Positions 44,211 to 56,602 of a stretch of DNA of 64,000 nucleotides are shown one piece after another. The notes below the pieces were generated by a model. That model saw only the letters and a list, made by a program, of their open reading frames with translations. It searched no databases and had not been told where the DNA came from. Position numbers and translations under genes: made by a program. The stretch covers positions 7,514,768 to 7,578,767 of the forward strand of contig JAMKCF010000018.1 in NCBI GenBank assembly GCA_023634235.1. The letters run 5' to 3'. The first letter of the stretch is position 1. The number at the start of each line of letters is the position of its first letter. The stretch comes from Pisaster brevispinus. Its lineage: Eukaryota > Echinodermata > Asteroidea > Forcipulatida > Asteriidae.

Positions 44211-46125
44211 ATGGGATCATCACGCAGGATTTAAAAATGTCTCTGTAATACAATTAATGTTTTATTTTTTAAGCATGTCAATTCATTTTAAGTATTACCT
44301 TGTGATTATACTGACCATATTTTGTGTTTTTAAACCGACGTAAATAAAAATAAATATTATGAATTTCAACAATATTGAAATTCGTATTATTCGTATAATG
44401 TTAGTATGAAAGTCCCCTTATCATAAAGTAAGAATCAGAGCCAATTTCCGTGTCAAATGCTAGTGTCAAAGTCAGGGCGGTACCAGGGTATTTGTATGGG
44501 GCGAGTAAGCGTAGTCTTAACACTTACGGCGTGAGGTCGAGGAGCCTGCCCAAGGGCCCCTGGTGGGGTCTAGGGACGAAGTTCTTGGTGGGGTTGAGGG
44601 GTGGAAATTTTAGCAGGTCTGAATGGCACTGAAAAGCTTCCCTTGCTATATTTACATAACTCTGTTCCCGGAAGCTGTTGGTTTTTGCCATATCGTAAGA
44701 CCAGGGAGGACTCTCCATCTAAATTAAATATGTCGAAAATATATGGGTTTTTATATCATAATTGTACACTTTAAACTAACTCTTAAAACTCAAAAAATAC
44801 TAAACTACATGTAGTCTACGCTAGATACTTAATATAACGCATCGCCGTCAGTGGGAGTATTTTAGCTCTGGGTGTGGGGTAATTTAAATAGTCTCGTGTC
44901 CTTAGTACAGTGCTACAACCGGCGCGGATCCATGGGGGGGGGGGTTAGCGGGGGGGCACATCTCAATTTAACTTCATGCAGTGACACCGATTTATAGATC
45001 ATTGTATGAATGGAGAGGGTGGTGGTCACAACGTGACCGTGCTTCACACCCCTTTACCGTGTATCTGGGGATTTCTACGAGAAGAACGAGCGAGCGAAGC
45101 GCAAAGTCTTACGGCGAGGGGTCCTGGGCCCACTTTAGGGCCCCTGGAATTTTGTTAAACATTCGGTGCTCTCTAGGACACTTCAGAGGCGTTTCACACA
45201 TTGTTTTTACACAGTTAAACTTTGCCTTTAACAATTGATTTCTTTAATTCCTAGGGGGGAATGGGTCGGTTATTGATATAAACAGCATTCTAGCCAGGTT
45301 GTAATTGCTAGAACGACGAGCAAATGCGAAGCCTTGTGGCTCGGGGTCCGGGGTCCGGGGCCCGCGGTAGGGCCCAAGGAACAATTTTGAACACAGATAC
45401 TTTCTGCATGGTGCAATCTGAAACTGTTAACAGGAAATTAACACATCATTTAAATGTGCTTTATTTGCCTCTTAGCAATTATTGCTTTGCTATATATTTT
45501 TTAGGGGGGATAGGTTGGCTTAAGGGGGACACATGCTCCGTTAATGAGAAACAGCGTACTAGCTAGGATGTAATTACAATGTATAGCGTACAATAAGATG
45601 CTCTCTAGAATATTCCAGAGGCGTTTTACTTACTACTTTTTGCCACGTTTATTGAGAATTTGCTTCTTTGCCATTTATTTATTCGCTTTTTCCTGCCGAA
45701 AATAAGGGCGTGCGTGCCCGATGGACCATTCCTTCAACTCACCTTTGTTTATTAAAACAAATACCTAATGCAGGAGTGTATGGTTAATCGCCCTCAGTCA
45801 ACTCAGACTGAGACGTTGTGCATTTTTCATTTTTATTCCATGTTTTAAGAACACCGGTCAAAGTGGCATATGGTTAAAACGGTACAGTCAATAGTAAAAT
45901 TTCCCACACAAGCCGAGATCTCACATTTGTCGTCGACATGACATCATTCAAGGCATCACTTTTGACGTTGAGCCCATCTAAAAAATAGTCTCTTTATCAA
46001 ACTGGCCCGCAGTTTTTAGGTACGCACGTGAAATTATGTATACAAAATAATGTATCAAAGTGTCCAAAGGGTAAGTGTAATCTACGGAAGTGTAAAAAGG
46101 ACATGGTAAAAAAAAGCCATTCACC

Positions 46126-46318
46126 CGGGCGGATTACTATTTCGCCAGGGCTAAATAGTAATCCGCCCGGGCAAAATAGTAATCCGCCCGGGCGAAATAG
46201 ATATCCGCCCGGGCGAAATAGTAAGTCCGCCCGGGCGAAATAATTATCCGCCCGGGCGAAATAGTAGTCCGCCTGGGTGAATTAGAAATCCGCCGGGGGA
46301 AATCAGTAATCCGAATAG
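46126..46318. repeat. CGCCCGGGCG minisatellite, copy 1
   Basis: About nine units of ~21 bp, GTAATCCGCCCGGGCGAAATA, with the 10-bp palindrome CGCCCGGGCG in each. Proline- or glycine-rich frames across it are artefacts. Confidence 0.88.
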
Positions 46319-47160
46319 CTTCTCTCTTTTTTCCCCGTGTCCTTTATACACTTCACGCGATAATCTGATGGTCAACAGTTTCCATTTTCAGGGGTGAAAA
46401 TATCTATTGAATACCTTCGGCCTGTTGTGAAACAGGCTTCGAGGTATATTCATATCAAATGCGCAGTTGTACAGCAAATATTAATTTTTATTGCGTAATG
46501 TTGCTTTAACTCAGTGTCCCTCCCGCTTCCGCTCCCCCCCCCCCTCTTTTGGGGGTCAAATTTACCCAGGGGCACGTGCCCCCGCGGCTCCCCTGCCCTG
46601 GATCTGCTTATGTTTGTTAATAACAACAGGCCAGTCTGGTATAATCATTGATACTCAGTCAACACTTGAACTCTTTACCGTCCACGTGGGGATTGAAAAT
46701 CGACATGTGACAAAAGGCCGATCCTCCTGCAACCGGGGTCGCTATAACGATTTGATAAACCTATTATAACCCTATATTAGGCAAAATTTACAGACCATCC
46801 TATTTAGAATGTGACGTCATCAAAGGTTTTGGATTTTGACAAAAATTGCACTTTTGAAGGGCATTCAAGACAATGTCATTTTAAACTGAGTTGGAGACTT
46901 GAAACTCTATCTATTGGAAGTCGAGTGGATCCCCAACCTCATAAATTGTGGGGGTTTGTTTAACCCCTCTTTAGTGAACATACGCGTCCGATGTAATGAA
47001 AGGTCCAGGGCCCTATTGTTTGGAGCTGGTTAGGCAGAAAAATACTTTATCATTTTCTGCTGCACAAAAGTAAGCAGGATACCATTATATTTTGGCTGGG
47101 AACCTTAATCTGGTTAGCAAAATGTTGTTGTGCTTAATATTATAGTTATGATTCTTTAAG

Positions 47161-47642
47161 CAGCTCTATGAAATTGGGCCCAGAACGAACACTCATGGTC
47201 TGATCTTTCTGTTGTTTATTTACCTTTTTCTAGTGAAAAAAAGGCAGCAGAAACAAGATGCATGGCGAGTCCTAAAATGAGCTGGCAGTCGATCTATTTC
47301 ATTCTGGCTTCGCGTTGTTAGCTTTACCTTGACGGCTGATGTAACTCTGAGAATCAATCGCGTTGGATCTTCTTGAATATGTTTATTATTTAAATGCTTG
47401 AAAAACATATTCGTGAGGATCTAATTAAAACGCAACTGGTTCTCAGAGTTAGATAAGCCGTCGAGGTAAAAGCAAACAGCGCGAAGCTAGAGTTGGATAG
47501 ATCGACTGCCAGCTCATAATGTTGTGAAGGACTCGCCATGCAACCTGTATCTGCTGCATGTTCTTTGACTAGAAAAATGTAAATAAACAACCAGAAAGAT
47601 GAGACCGTGAGCGTTCGTTTTTGACCCAATTTCATAGAGCTG
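47161..47642. repeat. Fold-back palindrome, copy 2
   Basis: Arms of about 230 bp from CAGCTCTATGAAATTGGGCC to the complement ending CAATTTCATAGAGCTG; centre near 47400. Next to a MITE (47020-47175) of the 9190-9362 type. Confidence 0.82.
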
Positions 47643-49519
47643 TCTATAAGTAAAAATAAAGATATATGATTTTTCTAACTAGTGTAATAAATGGTGGATC
47701 GACTGCAAATATACAAAACAAAAAAATAAAAAGCAAACAAACTAATAATTTAAAAGAAGCAATCAGTATTCTTTGTACAGTATCTTTCAATAAAGTTTTT
47801 CTAATCGAATGATAGGGAGGATAGGTTGGCTAATATAGGGGGACACATGCTCCGTTTATGTAGAAACAGCTTTCTAGCTGTGATGTAATTACAATGTATA
47901 GCATAATAAGGCATTTTACTTTACGAGAAGAATGAGCGAACGCAAAGCCTTTACGGCGTGGGGTCTGAGCCCGCTTGATGGCCCTGAAAAGAAACATTAC
48001 AATTAGATGCTCTCTGGTGCAATTTAGAATATTTCAGAGGCGTTTTACTTACTACTTTTTGCCCAGTTTATTGAGAATTGGCTTCTGTGCCATTTATTTA
48101 TTCGCTTTTTTCCTGCCAAAAATAAGGGGGAGTGCGTGCCCGATGGATCCTTCCTTCAACTCACCTTTGTTTATTAAAACAAATACCTAATGCAGGAGTG
48201 TATGGTTAATCGCCCTCAGTCAACTCAGACTGAGACGTTGTGCATTTTTCATTTTTATTCCATGATAGTTAAAACGGTACAGTCAATAGTAAAATTTCCC
48301 ACACAAGCCGAGATCTCACATTTATCGTCGACATGACATCGTTCATGGCATCACTTTTAACGTTGAGCCCATCTAAAAAATTGTCTCTTCATCAAACTGG
48401 CCCGCAGTTTTTAGGTACGCACGTGAAATTATGTATACAAAATAATGTATGAAAATTTTCCAAAGGGTACGTATAATCTGATGGTCAACAGTTTCCATTT
48501 TCAGGGGGTGAGAACACCTATTGAATACCTTCGGCCTGTTGTGGAACAGGCTTCGAGGTATATTCATATCAAATGCGCAGTTGTACAGCAAATATTAATT
48601 GTTATTGTGTAATGTTGCTTTAACTGTCCCTCCCACTTCCGCTCCCCCCTCCCACCCCCCTCTTTTTGTGGGCCAAATTACCCAGAGGCACGTGCCCCCG
48701 CGGCTCCGCTGGATCTGCTTATGTTTGTTAATAACAACAGGCCAGTCTGGTATAATCATTGATACTCAACACTTGAACTCTTTACCGTCCACGTGGGGAT
48801 TGAAAATCGAAATGTGACTAAGGGCCGATCCTCCTGCAACCGGGGTCACTATAACGATTTGATAAACCTATACCCTATTTTTAAATATTAATAGGGTTAC
48901 GCAGGTAACATAATTCCCTTAATTAATTTCCCTTCTCCCTTGCTTTAGTCCCTCTTCTTTTTCAATTTTTCTTCTTCTTTCTTTCTTTCTTTCTTTCTTT
49001 CTTTCCTCGTTCCTTTCTACTGGTATCATCACGCAGGATTAAAAAATGTCTTTGTCAAAGTGGTAAAAACAAATATTTTATACTTTTTCCGAGCAAAATT
49101 TTAACCGTGCCTTCATCAGACATCAAAAACAAACAGGTATCTTTATTCCAAAGAGAATATTTTTGTGCCAGTCAAAATCGTCTTGATTGAAAATCATCAA
49201 AATTCAGTAATGAACTGAAAAATATCTGCAGAGAAATGAACAGACCGTAATATATTTAAAATGTGACGTCATCGAACGTTACTGAATTCTGACAAAACAT
49301 TGCACTAGAAGGGTATTTATTTTATTATAACTTTTTTTTTTTAACAGGATACAATCAGCTCAGAGGCTGTTTACCATAAAGGCCCTGATTTTGAGCAGCA
49401 TTCAATATCTCGAGAAACAAAATGACACCGTATAAAACCTATAGTTTGTAATTCACTGCACGACGACATCCTGAACAATAGACTTCAAAATATCGATCAC
49501 TCACGTTCAACGAACGCTG

Positions 49520-49757
49520 AATCCCTTTACTATGGTGGCCTTGAAGGGTCATCGAACATACATATCTACGTAAATACCTGCGAGTTAGGGGCACAAATCG
49601 TGAATATCTATTTGCGTAAATATTCGCACCACGGCCGAAATCGTGAATATTTACGTAAATATTTACGCAAATATTAGCGATTTGGGGCACAAATCGCGAG
49701 TATTGCGTAAATATTTACCAACATATTTTCTGTTTAATGCTCCTTCAGGGCCATCGT
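49520..49757. mobile_element. Hairpin element with ATGGTGGCCTTGAAGG ends
   Basis: CTATGGTGGCCTTGAAGGGT at the left, CTCCTTCAGGGCCATCGTA at the right; the interior is rich in CGTAAATATT / AATATTTACG inverted blocks. Confidence 0.55.
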
Positions 49758-50149
49758 ATTTTAAGTTTAATCCTGTTCACTTTTCTATCACACATAATAA
49801 AGCAATTTACCTTGGAACCCAAGATAATAAACATACACACAAAAATGGAACAAGAATATAAATATTTTATTTTATATTATCTCAAAAATCCAATTTCCCC
49901 AACGAGCCATTTACATTTAAAGGTGGGAAATTTACTTTTCACCTTGAAAAGATTTCCTCGAAATAAAAATGTGGTTTTCTCGAAATCATATAGTTCTCTT
50001 GAAATATTTCTAGGGATGGAAGTGATTTTTCGATTGAGAGTGATATTTGCTCAACATGTTAAACTGTTTACCTGTCCCTTCAGAGGCTCCATCAATGTAC
50101 GTGTTAAGAATACTTATAGGCTGCTGCCTGTTTACACTGTTGGCCCATT

Positions 50150-50335
50150 ACAGACTCCTGGGTCAGAACTGATTCCAGGTCCCAGACCCAGTTCTGGATT
50201 TAGGCTGACCCGGAAGGTTTTTTTAATGGAATTTGAACTTGGATTCGGCGTAAATTTAACCTTTTTTCTGTGTCATACTGACTCAGAAATAGGTCAGGCC
50301 CCACGGGACCGTGCACCGGGTCAATGCGAAAAAAA
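50150..50335. mobile_element. GACCCGGA-type element (family D) at the 5' side of the RT
   Basis: ACTCCTGGGTCAGAACTGAT to CACCGGGTCAATGCGAA. It directly abuts the RT region and is read through without a stop, making the open frame from 49737 look longer than the RT homology. Confidence 0.55.
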
Positions 50336-50342
50336 ACGAAAA

Positions 50343-52170
50343 AAACTTCTGAGTGATTTCAACATCTTCCAAAGAAGAATGAGAATTGCTTTCCTAATAC
50401 ACAACAAATCTGCCAAGGCTCAACCATTCAAACCACCCTCAAAATGGCTTCCAAATTCTACACAATGTGCGACCCTCGAAAATTATTTAGAAGCCACCAA
50501 ATACCAACTTGCTCATATTCGATTGCGCAACCAGCTCAGAAATATGACCAAACAGGAAATGTCAGCCATTACCAAACTTAAACACAACCCAGACATCGTA
50601 ATCAAACCTTACGACAAAGGAAGAGGCATCTGCATAATGAACCGAACCGATTACCTAGAAGTAGGTTACAGACATCTTGAATCCGAGCACTACGAACAGC
50701 TTGATCAAGACATCACACAACAGACCACCACAATGGTCCACAACCTCTTCATAAATATGCATAGAGACCAACACATCAATAAACACACCCTGGCATACCT
50801 TGATCCACTCCCGCAACCAGGCAACTGCCCTACCATGTATTTTCTCCCGAAGATACATAAAACACCACCCGCGGGCACGCCTTTTGTTGGGAGACCTATA
50901 ATAAGTGGATGTTCAAGCCCTACGGCCAAAATATCCGAATTTGTGGATTATTTCCTCCTTCCGATAGTTACCGCCCAACCAACATAAAATGTCCGCGATA
51001 CCGCAGACATATTGCGAAAACTTGAGGAAGCCACATTCCCACAAAATGTTCTAATAACAAGTATTGATGTTGTCTCAATGTACACAAACGTCCGTCAGAC
51101 GGAAGCAATAAACAGTGTTTGCAATGCCCTCGACCGAACCAACCACCCGTACTCCATCACAAAACCACCCTCCAACTACATCCGAGAGTTATTGGAACTG
51201 ATATTAGGAAGAACTTGCTTCCAATTCGGTGACAACCACTACCTCCAAAAAATTGGATGCGCCATGGGCTCAACAGCAAGCCCCGAAATCTGTGATATCA
51301 CACTACATGATCTGGAAAAACAAATCCTAGAAAAAGCTGATCACATCCTCACTTGGTGGCGTTATAGAGACGACATACTTGTCATCTATGACAGCATTCT
51401 TGACAATTTCAAGAGCCTGATCCACGACATGAATCAAATACACCCAACCCTCAAATTCACTTTTGAGGCCTCGGATACTTCAATCAACTACCTTGACTTA
51501 ACAATCTTCAAAGGTAATAGATTCAGTGACACTGGTATTTTAGACACAAAAGTATATACCAAACCCACTGAAACCTACCAATACCTCCACAAAACATCAT
51601 CACACCCCCCACATGTGTTCAAAGCTTTCATATACGGAGAAACACTCCGTTATGCCAGAAACACAAACAATGAAGATGATTTTCTACTCAAAGTCAACGA
51701 TTTCTCTAAAAAGCTAACTGCAAGAGGCTACAGCCTTACAGAGATAAACAAAACCACAACTAAGGTATAACACGAAGACCGATCTAATTTGATTCACAAA
51801 CAGTAGAGAAATGCAGAAAGCAAAACTCCACTGGTTTTCAGTACGACATACAACCCGTACATCAACCAAAGTGACCTAAACAAATCCATCAAACAACACT
51901 GGTCTCTAATACGCAATCATGAACCACTGTCGGAGATCTTTCCAGATCCCCCTTCATTGCGTACAGAAAAGATCAAAACATAAGGGAAAAATTGATCAGA
52001 GCAAAACTAAACCGGAGTCAAACTGACCCCACCCCTAAACAGCTCGCTCCTCCCCCTGATGATTCGGGTTTTGTAGACCCGGACGAAACACTAAACATCC
52101 TTATCTCCTTACTGGAGGAACAAGTCACTGATACTGAAAACTTAACTCAGATTTAAAAATCCGCATTCGG
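50343..52170 (+). pseudogene. Penelope-like element reverse transcriptase, nearly intact copy 2
   Basis: One frame from 50343 to 51770 with a single in-frame stop (TAA 50985-50987). Order: FQRRMRIAFLIHNK, FKPPSKWLPN, IVIKPYDKGRGICIMN, PTMYFLPKIHKTPP, GRPIISGCSSPTAKISEFVD, stop, ITSIDVVSMYTNV (motif A), GCAMGSTASPEICDITLHD (motif B), WWRYRDDILVIYD (motif C), FTFEASDTSINYLDLTI. This is a Penelope-like RT core: N-terminal FKPPS, KPYDKG, LPKIHK. Post-RT blocks (FSTTYNPYINQ, KQHWSLI, FPDPPS) follow in other frames up to about 52170. No GIY-YIG endonuclease was seen, so it is either endonuclease-less or deleted. 3' end near 52555, abutting a macro-repeat unit. Non-LTR in type; presumably dead or recently dead. 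Confidence 0.88.
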
Positions 52171-52266
52171 ATTTATCACATACTATCTGAACCTAAGCGG
52201 AAAACAAAAACTAATGTCTCTCACGAGACATGAGACCCACAGATTCTACTATAGAATCACCCACAC

Positions 52267-52308
52267 GCAACTGATGAGTGCCAAGAAGGCATGAAAACAT
52301 GTTATTGC
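52267..52308 (+). ncRNA. Hammerhead ribozyme motif of Penelope-like copy 2
   Basis: GCAA + CUGAUGA + stem II GUGCC/GGCAU (loop AAGAA) + GAAA + stem III AAC-AU-GUU (its first A is the last of GAAA) + A, then UUGC pairing with GCAA (stem I). Predicted cleavage after A52304. Compared with 39801-39846, stems II and III change sequence but stay paired. Confidence 0.78.
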
Positions 52309-54186
52309 TAGAACAAAGAGGATCTGAAAAAATATCCTCGCGGTCTCCCCCCAACAAAATATCCTGACACATCTGTCAACCGGTTCTTCGGGTCCCCCTT
52401 TTTTTGTTCACCAATCACCACAGTCAACTTGACAAAACACGAACAAAAAAACCCCAGACGCTGACCATACCCATAAAACATGTAAAAACATATTTACGGT
52501 TTTATGCTTATCTCAAGTCAACAGTGTGGAGTGTCACTGAATTGGACAGCACCATCATTTTTCAATCATTTTAGCAGGTCTGAATGGCACTGAAAAGATT
52601 TCCTTGCTATATTTACATAACTCTGTTCCCGGAAGCTGTTGGTTTTTGCCATATCGTAAGACCAGGGAGGACTCTCCATCTAAAATCCATGTCGAAAATA
52701 TATGGGTTTTTATATCATAATTGTACTCTTTAAACCAACTCTTGAAACTCAAAGAATACTAAACTACATGTAGTCTACGCTAGGTACTTAATATAACGCA
52801 TCGCCGTCAGTGGGAGTATTTTAGCTCTGGGTGCGGGGTAATTTAAATAGTCTCGTGTCCTTAGTACAGTGCTACAACCGGCGCGGATCCATGGAGGGGT
52901 GTAAGCGGGGGGGGGGGCACACCTCAATTTAACTTCATGCAGTGAAACCGATTTTATAGATCATTGTATGACTGGAGAGGGTGGTGGTCACAACGTGACC
53001 GTGCTTCACACCCCTTTACCGTGTATCTGGGGATTTCTACGGGAAGAACGAGCGAGCGAAGCGCAAAGTCTTACGGCGAGGGGTCCTGGGCCCACTTTAG
53101 GGCCCCTGGAATTTTGTTAAACATTCGGTGCTCTCTAGGACACTTCAGAGGCGTTTTACACATTGTTTTTAAACAGTTAAACTTTGCCTTTAACAATTGA
53201 TTTCTTAAATTCCTAGGGAGAAATGGGTCGGTTATTGATATAAACAGCATTCTAGCCAGAATGTAATTGCTAGAACGACGAGCAAATGCAAAGCTTTGTG
53301 GCTCGGGGTCCGGGGTCCGGGGCCCGCGGTAGGGCCCAAGGAACAATTTTGAACACAGATACTTTCTGCATGGTGCAATCTGAAACTGTTAACAGGAAAT
53401 TAACACATCATTTAAATGTGCTTTATTTGCCTCTTAGCAATTATTGCTTTGCTATATATTTTTTAGGGGGGATAGGTTGGCTTAAGGGGGACACATGCTC
53501 CGTTTATGAGAAACAGCGTACTAGCTAGGATGTAATTACAATGTATAGCGTACATAAGGCATTTTACTTTACGAGAAGAATGAGAAAACGCAAAGCCTTT
53601 ACGGCGTAGGGTCCATGGCCCCCTTTTGGGCCCTGGTGAAAAGAAACATTACAATAAGATGCTCTCTAGAATATTTCAGAGGCGTTTTACTTACTACTTT
53701 TTGACCAGTTTATTGAGAATTTGCTTCTTTGCCATTTATTTATTCGCTTTTTCCTGCCGAAAATAAGGGCGTGCGTGCCCGATGGACCATTCCTTCAACT
53801 CACCTTTGTTTATTAAAACAAATACCTAATGCAGGAGTGTATGGTTAATCGCCCTCAGTCAACTCAGACTGAGACGTTGTGCATTTTTCATTTTTATTCC
53901 ATGTTTTAAGAACACCGGTCAAAGTGGCATATGGTTAAAACGGTACATTCAATAGTAAAATTTCCCACACAAGCCGAGATCTCACATTTGTCGTCGACAT
54001 GACATCATTCAAGGCATCACTTTTGACGTTGAGCCCTTCTAAAAAATAGTCTCTTTATCAAACTGGCCCGCAGTTTTTAGGTACGCACGTGAAATTATGT
54101 ATACAAAATAATGTATCAAAGTGTCCAAAGGGTAAGTGTAATCTACGGAAGTGTAAAAAGGACATGGTAAAAAAAAGCCATTCACC

Positions 54187-54374
54187 CGGGCGGATTACTA
54201 TTTCGCCAGGGCTAAATAGTAATCCGCCCGGGCAAAATAGTAATCCGCCCGGGCGAAATAGATATCCGCCCGGGCGAAATAGTAAGTCCGCCCGGGCGAA
54301 ATAATTATCCGCCCGGGCGAAATAGTAGTCCGCCTGGGTGAATTAGAAATCCGCCGGGGGAAATCAGTAATCCG
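54187..54374. repeat. CGCCCGGGCG minisatellite, copy 2
   Basis: Almost identical to 46126-46318 over its whole length, including variant units (GAAATAGATATCC, GTAAGTCCG). Confidence 0.88.
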
Positions 54375-55203
54375 AATAGCTTCTCTCTTTCTTCCCCGTG
54401 TCCTTTATACACTTGGTCAACAGTTTCCATTTTCAGGGGTGAAAATATCTATTGAATACCTTCGGCCTGTTGTGAAACAGGCTTCGAGGTATATTCATAT
54501 CAAATGCGCAGTTGTACAGCAAATATTAATTTTTATTGCGTAATGTTGCTTTAACTCAGTGTCCCTCCCGCTTCCGCTCCCCCCCCCCCTCTTGGGGGTC
54601 AAATTTACCCAGGGGCACGTGCCCCCGCGGCTCCCCTGCCCTGGATCTGCTTATGTTTGTTAATAACAACAGGCCAGTCTGGTATAATCATTGATACTCA
54701 GTCAACACTTGAACTCTTTACCGTCCACGTGGGGATTGAAAATCGACATGTGACAAAAGGCCGATCCTCCTGCAACCGGGGTCGCTATAACGATTTGATA
54801 AACCTATTATAACCCTATATTAGGCAAAATTTACAGACCATCCTATTTAGAATGTGACGTCATCAAAGGTTTTGGATTTTGACAAAAATTGCACTTTTGA
54901 AGGGCATTCAAGACAATGTCATTTTAAACTGAGTTGGAGACTTGAAACTCTATCTATTGGAAGTCGAGTGGATCCCCAACCTCATAAATTGTGGGGGTTT
55001 GTTTAACCCCTCTTTAGTGAACATACGCGTCCGATGTAATGAAAGGTCCAGGGCCCTATTGTTTGGAGCTGGTTAGGCAGAAAAATACTTTATCATTTTC
55101 TGCTGCACAAAAGTAAGCAGGATACCATTATATTTTGGCTGGGAACCTTAATCTGGTTAGCAAAATGTTGTTGTGCTTAATATTATAGTTATGATTCTTT
55201 AAG

Positions 55204-55684
55204 CAGCTCTATGAAATTGGGCCCAGAACGAACACTCATGGTCTGATCTTTCTGTTGTTTATTTACCTTTTTCTAGTGAAAAAAGGCAGCAGATACAAGA
55301 TGCATGGCGAGTCATAAAATGAGCTGGCAGTTGATCTATTCCATTCTGGCTTCGCGTTGTTAGCTTTACCTTGACGGCTGATGTAACTCTGAGAATCAAT
55401 CGCGTTGGATCCTCATGAATATGTTTATTATTTAAATGCTTCAAAAACATATTCGTGAAGATCTAATTAAAACGCAAGTGGTTCTCAGAGTTAGAGAAGC
55501 CGTCAAGGTAAAAGTAAACAGCGCGAAACTAGAGTTGAATAGATCGACTGCCAGCTCATAATATTGTGAAGGACTCGCCATGCAACTTGTATCTGCTGCA
55601 TGTTCTTTGACAAGAAAAAGGTAAATAAACAACCACAAAGATAAGACCATGAGCGTTCGTTCTTGACCCAATTTCATAGAGCTG
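55204..55684. repeat. Fold-back palindrome, copy 3
   Basis: Same arms as 47161-47642. Confidence 0.82.
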
Positions 55685-55967
55685 CCTATAAGTAAAAATA
55701 AAGATATATGATTTTTCTAACTAGTGTAATAAATGGTGGACTGCAAACACAAAACAAAAAAAATAAAAGGCGAACTAACTAATAATTTAAAAGAAGCAAT
55801 CACTATTCTTTGTACAGTATCTTTCAATAAAGTTTTTCTAATAGAATCATCACGCAGGATTGCAAATGTCTTTGTAATACAATTAATGTTTGATTTTGTA
55901 AGCATGTCAGTTCATTTTTAGTATTACCTTGTGATAATACTGACCGTATTTTGTGTTTTTAAACCCG

Positions 55968-56602
55968 TCGCCGACGCCACGAACTGACACACTGTGTACA
56001 AAACCATTTTTTTCAGTTTTGTGCATGTTTAGACCATGTTAACCGAGTCCTACAATTTCATGAAATTTCAACGCTTCAGGAGCACTTGACTTTTTTTAAT
56101 TACGATGATGATGCTAAAGCAACTTCGCACCAGAACTGGAAATTTTCGCCACCACGAACTGACACAGAGGTTCAATTTACCATTGCAACACACGGCGCGC
56201 ACAAACCTCAAAAGTGGAAAAAACGTTTCCACGAACTGACACAAACCCTTGGTGTGTAGCGCGCGCTGACCTACATTTTCACGAACTGACACAAACGCAT
56301 TGTAATACATTGGATGGTGTCAGTTCGTGGCGATGGAAAATGCCTGGTTGCGTAAATTTTCGTCGCCACGAACTGACACAAACCTTTCTTACTTAATCGC
56401 TTATTAATTTAGGACAAAAAGCAACAAAAAGCACCGTTTATATGAAGTTCAAAGCATCAAGTTCCCACTGTAGGAAAACTAGTTGAAAATACCTCGGTTT
56501 TTTGCAGGAAAACTTCATTTTAAAAAACGTTCAACTTCAAACGCTGTTTTCTCAGATTGCTTTACTGGTATCTACGTGTGTGTCAGTTCGTGGTGTCGGC
56601 GA
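55968..56602 (+). mobile_element. Motif-repeating DNA transposon family 3 (CACGAACTGACACA)
   Basis: Terminal inverted repeat TCGCCGACGCCACGAACTGA.. and its complement ending GTGTCGGCGA, flanked by CCCG (55964-55967, 56603-56606). The motif CACGAACTGACAC recurs at 55979, 56154, 56230, 56281, 56377, and inverted at about 56319 and 56582. TTAATCGCTTATTAATT and AACTTCAAACGCTGTTTTCT occur towards the 3' end as in families 1 and 2. The homologous site in unit 1 (44327-44345, AAACCGACGTAAAT) is empty. Confidence 0.82.

Larger units (their letters stand above)
44211..49100. repeat. Macro-tandem array, unit 1 with partial second copy
   Basis: Landmarks in order: TCATCACGCAGGA 44217, GGCGGTACCAGGGTATTTGT 44477, GAACGAGCGAGCGAAGCGCA 45084, GACGACGAGCAAATGCGAAG 45312, GCAGGAGTGTATGGTTAATC 45770, CGCCCGGGCG minisatellite 46126, AGGCCAGTCTGGTATAATCA 46629, fold-back 47161-47642, then a second partial pass (47862-48960) of the later landmarks. 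Noncoding. Confidence 0.75.
52556..55845. repeat. Macro-tandem array, unit 2 (5' part replaced by the Penelope-like copy)
   Basis: Resumes at TTTTAGCAGGTCTGAATGGC, equal to 44610 in unit 1. Same order of landmarks as unit 1: 53049, 53274, 53568, 53831, minisatellite 54187, 54669, fold-back 55204. Nearly identical to unit 1 over several hundred bases (53840-54370 versus 45780-46318). Confidence 0.8.

Noticed and set aside
44981..45238. Repeated frames with WRGWWSQRDRASHPFTV-like text (also 52964)
   Set aside because: Copies of a noncoding array unit; frames break in units 3 and 4 and show no conserved domain.
46028..46243. Small Pro/Gly/Asn-rich frames repeated at 54089, 58477 and 62409
   Set aside because: They translate the CGCCCGGGCG minisatellite; recurrence reflects the macro-tandem array.
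46126..46318. Regular repeats as a CRISPR array
   Set aside because: Units of ~21 bp are contiguous without unique spacers, in a eukaryotic genome.
56214..56396. Frame with repeated FHELTQT-like text (also 60487)
   Set aside because: Translation of the repeated CACGAACTGACACAAAC motif of the family 3 transposon.
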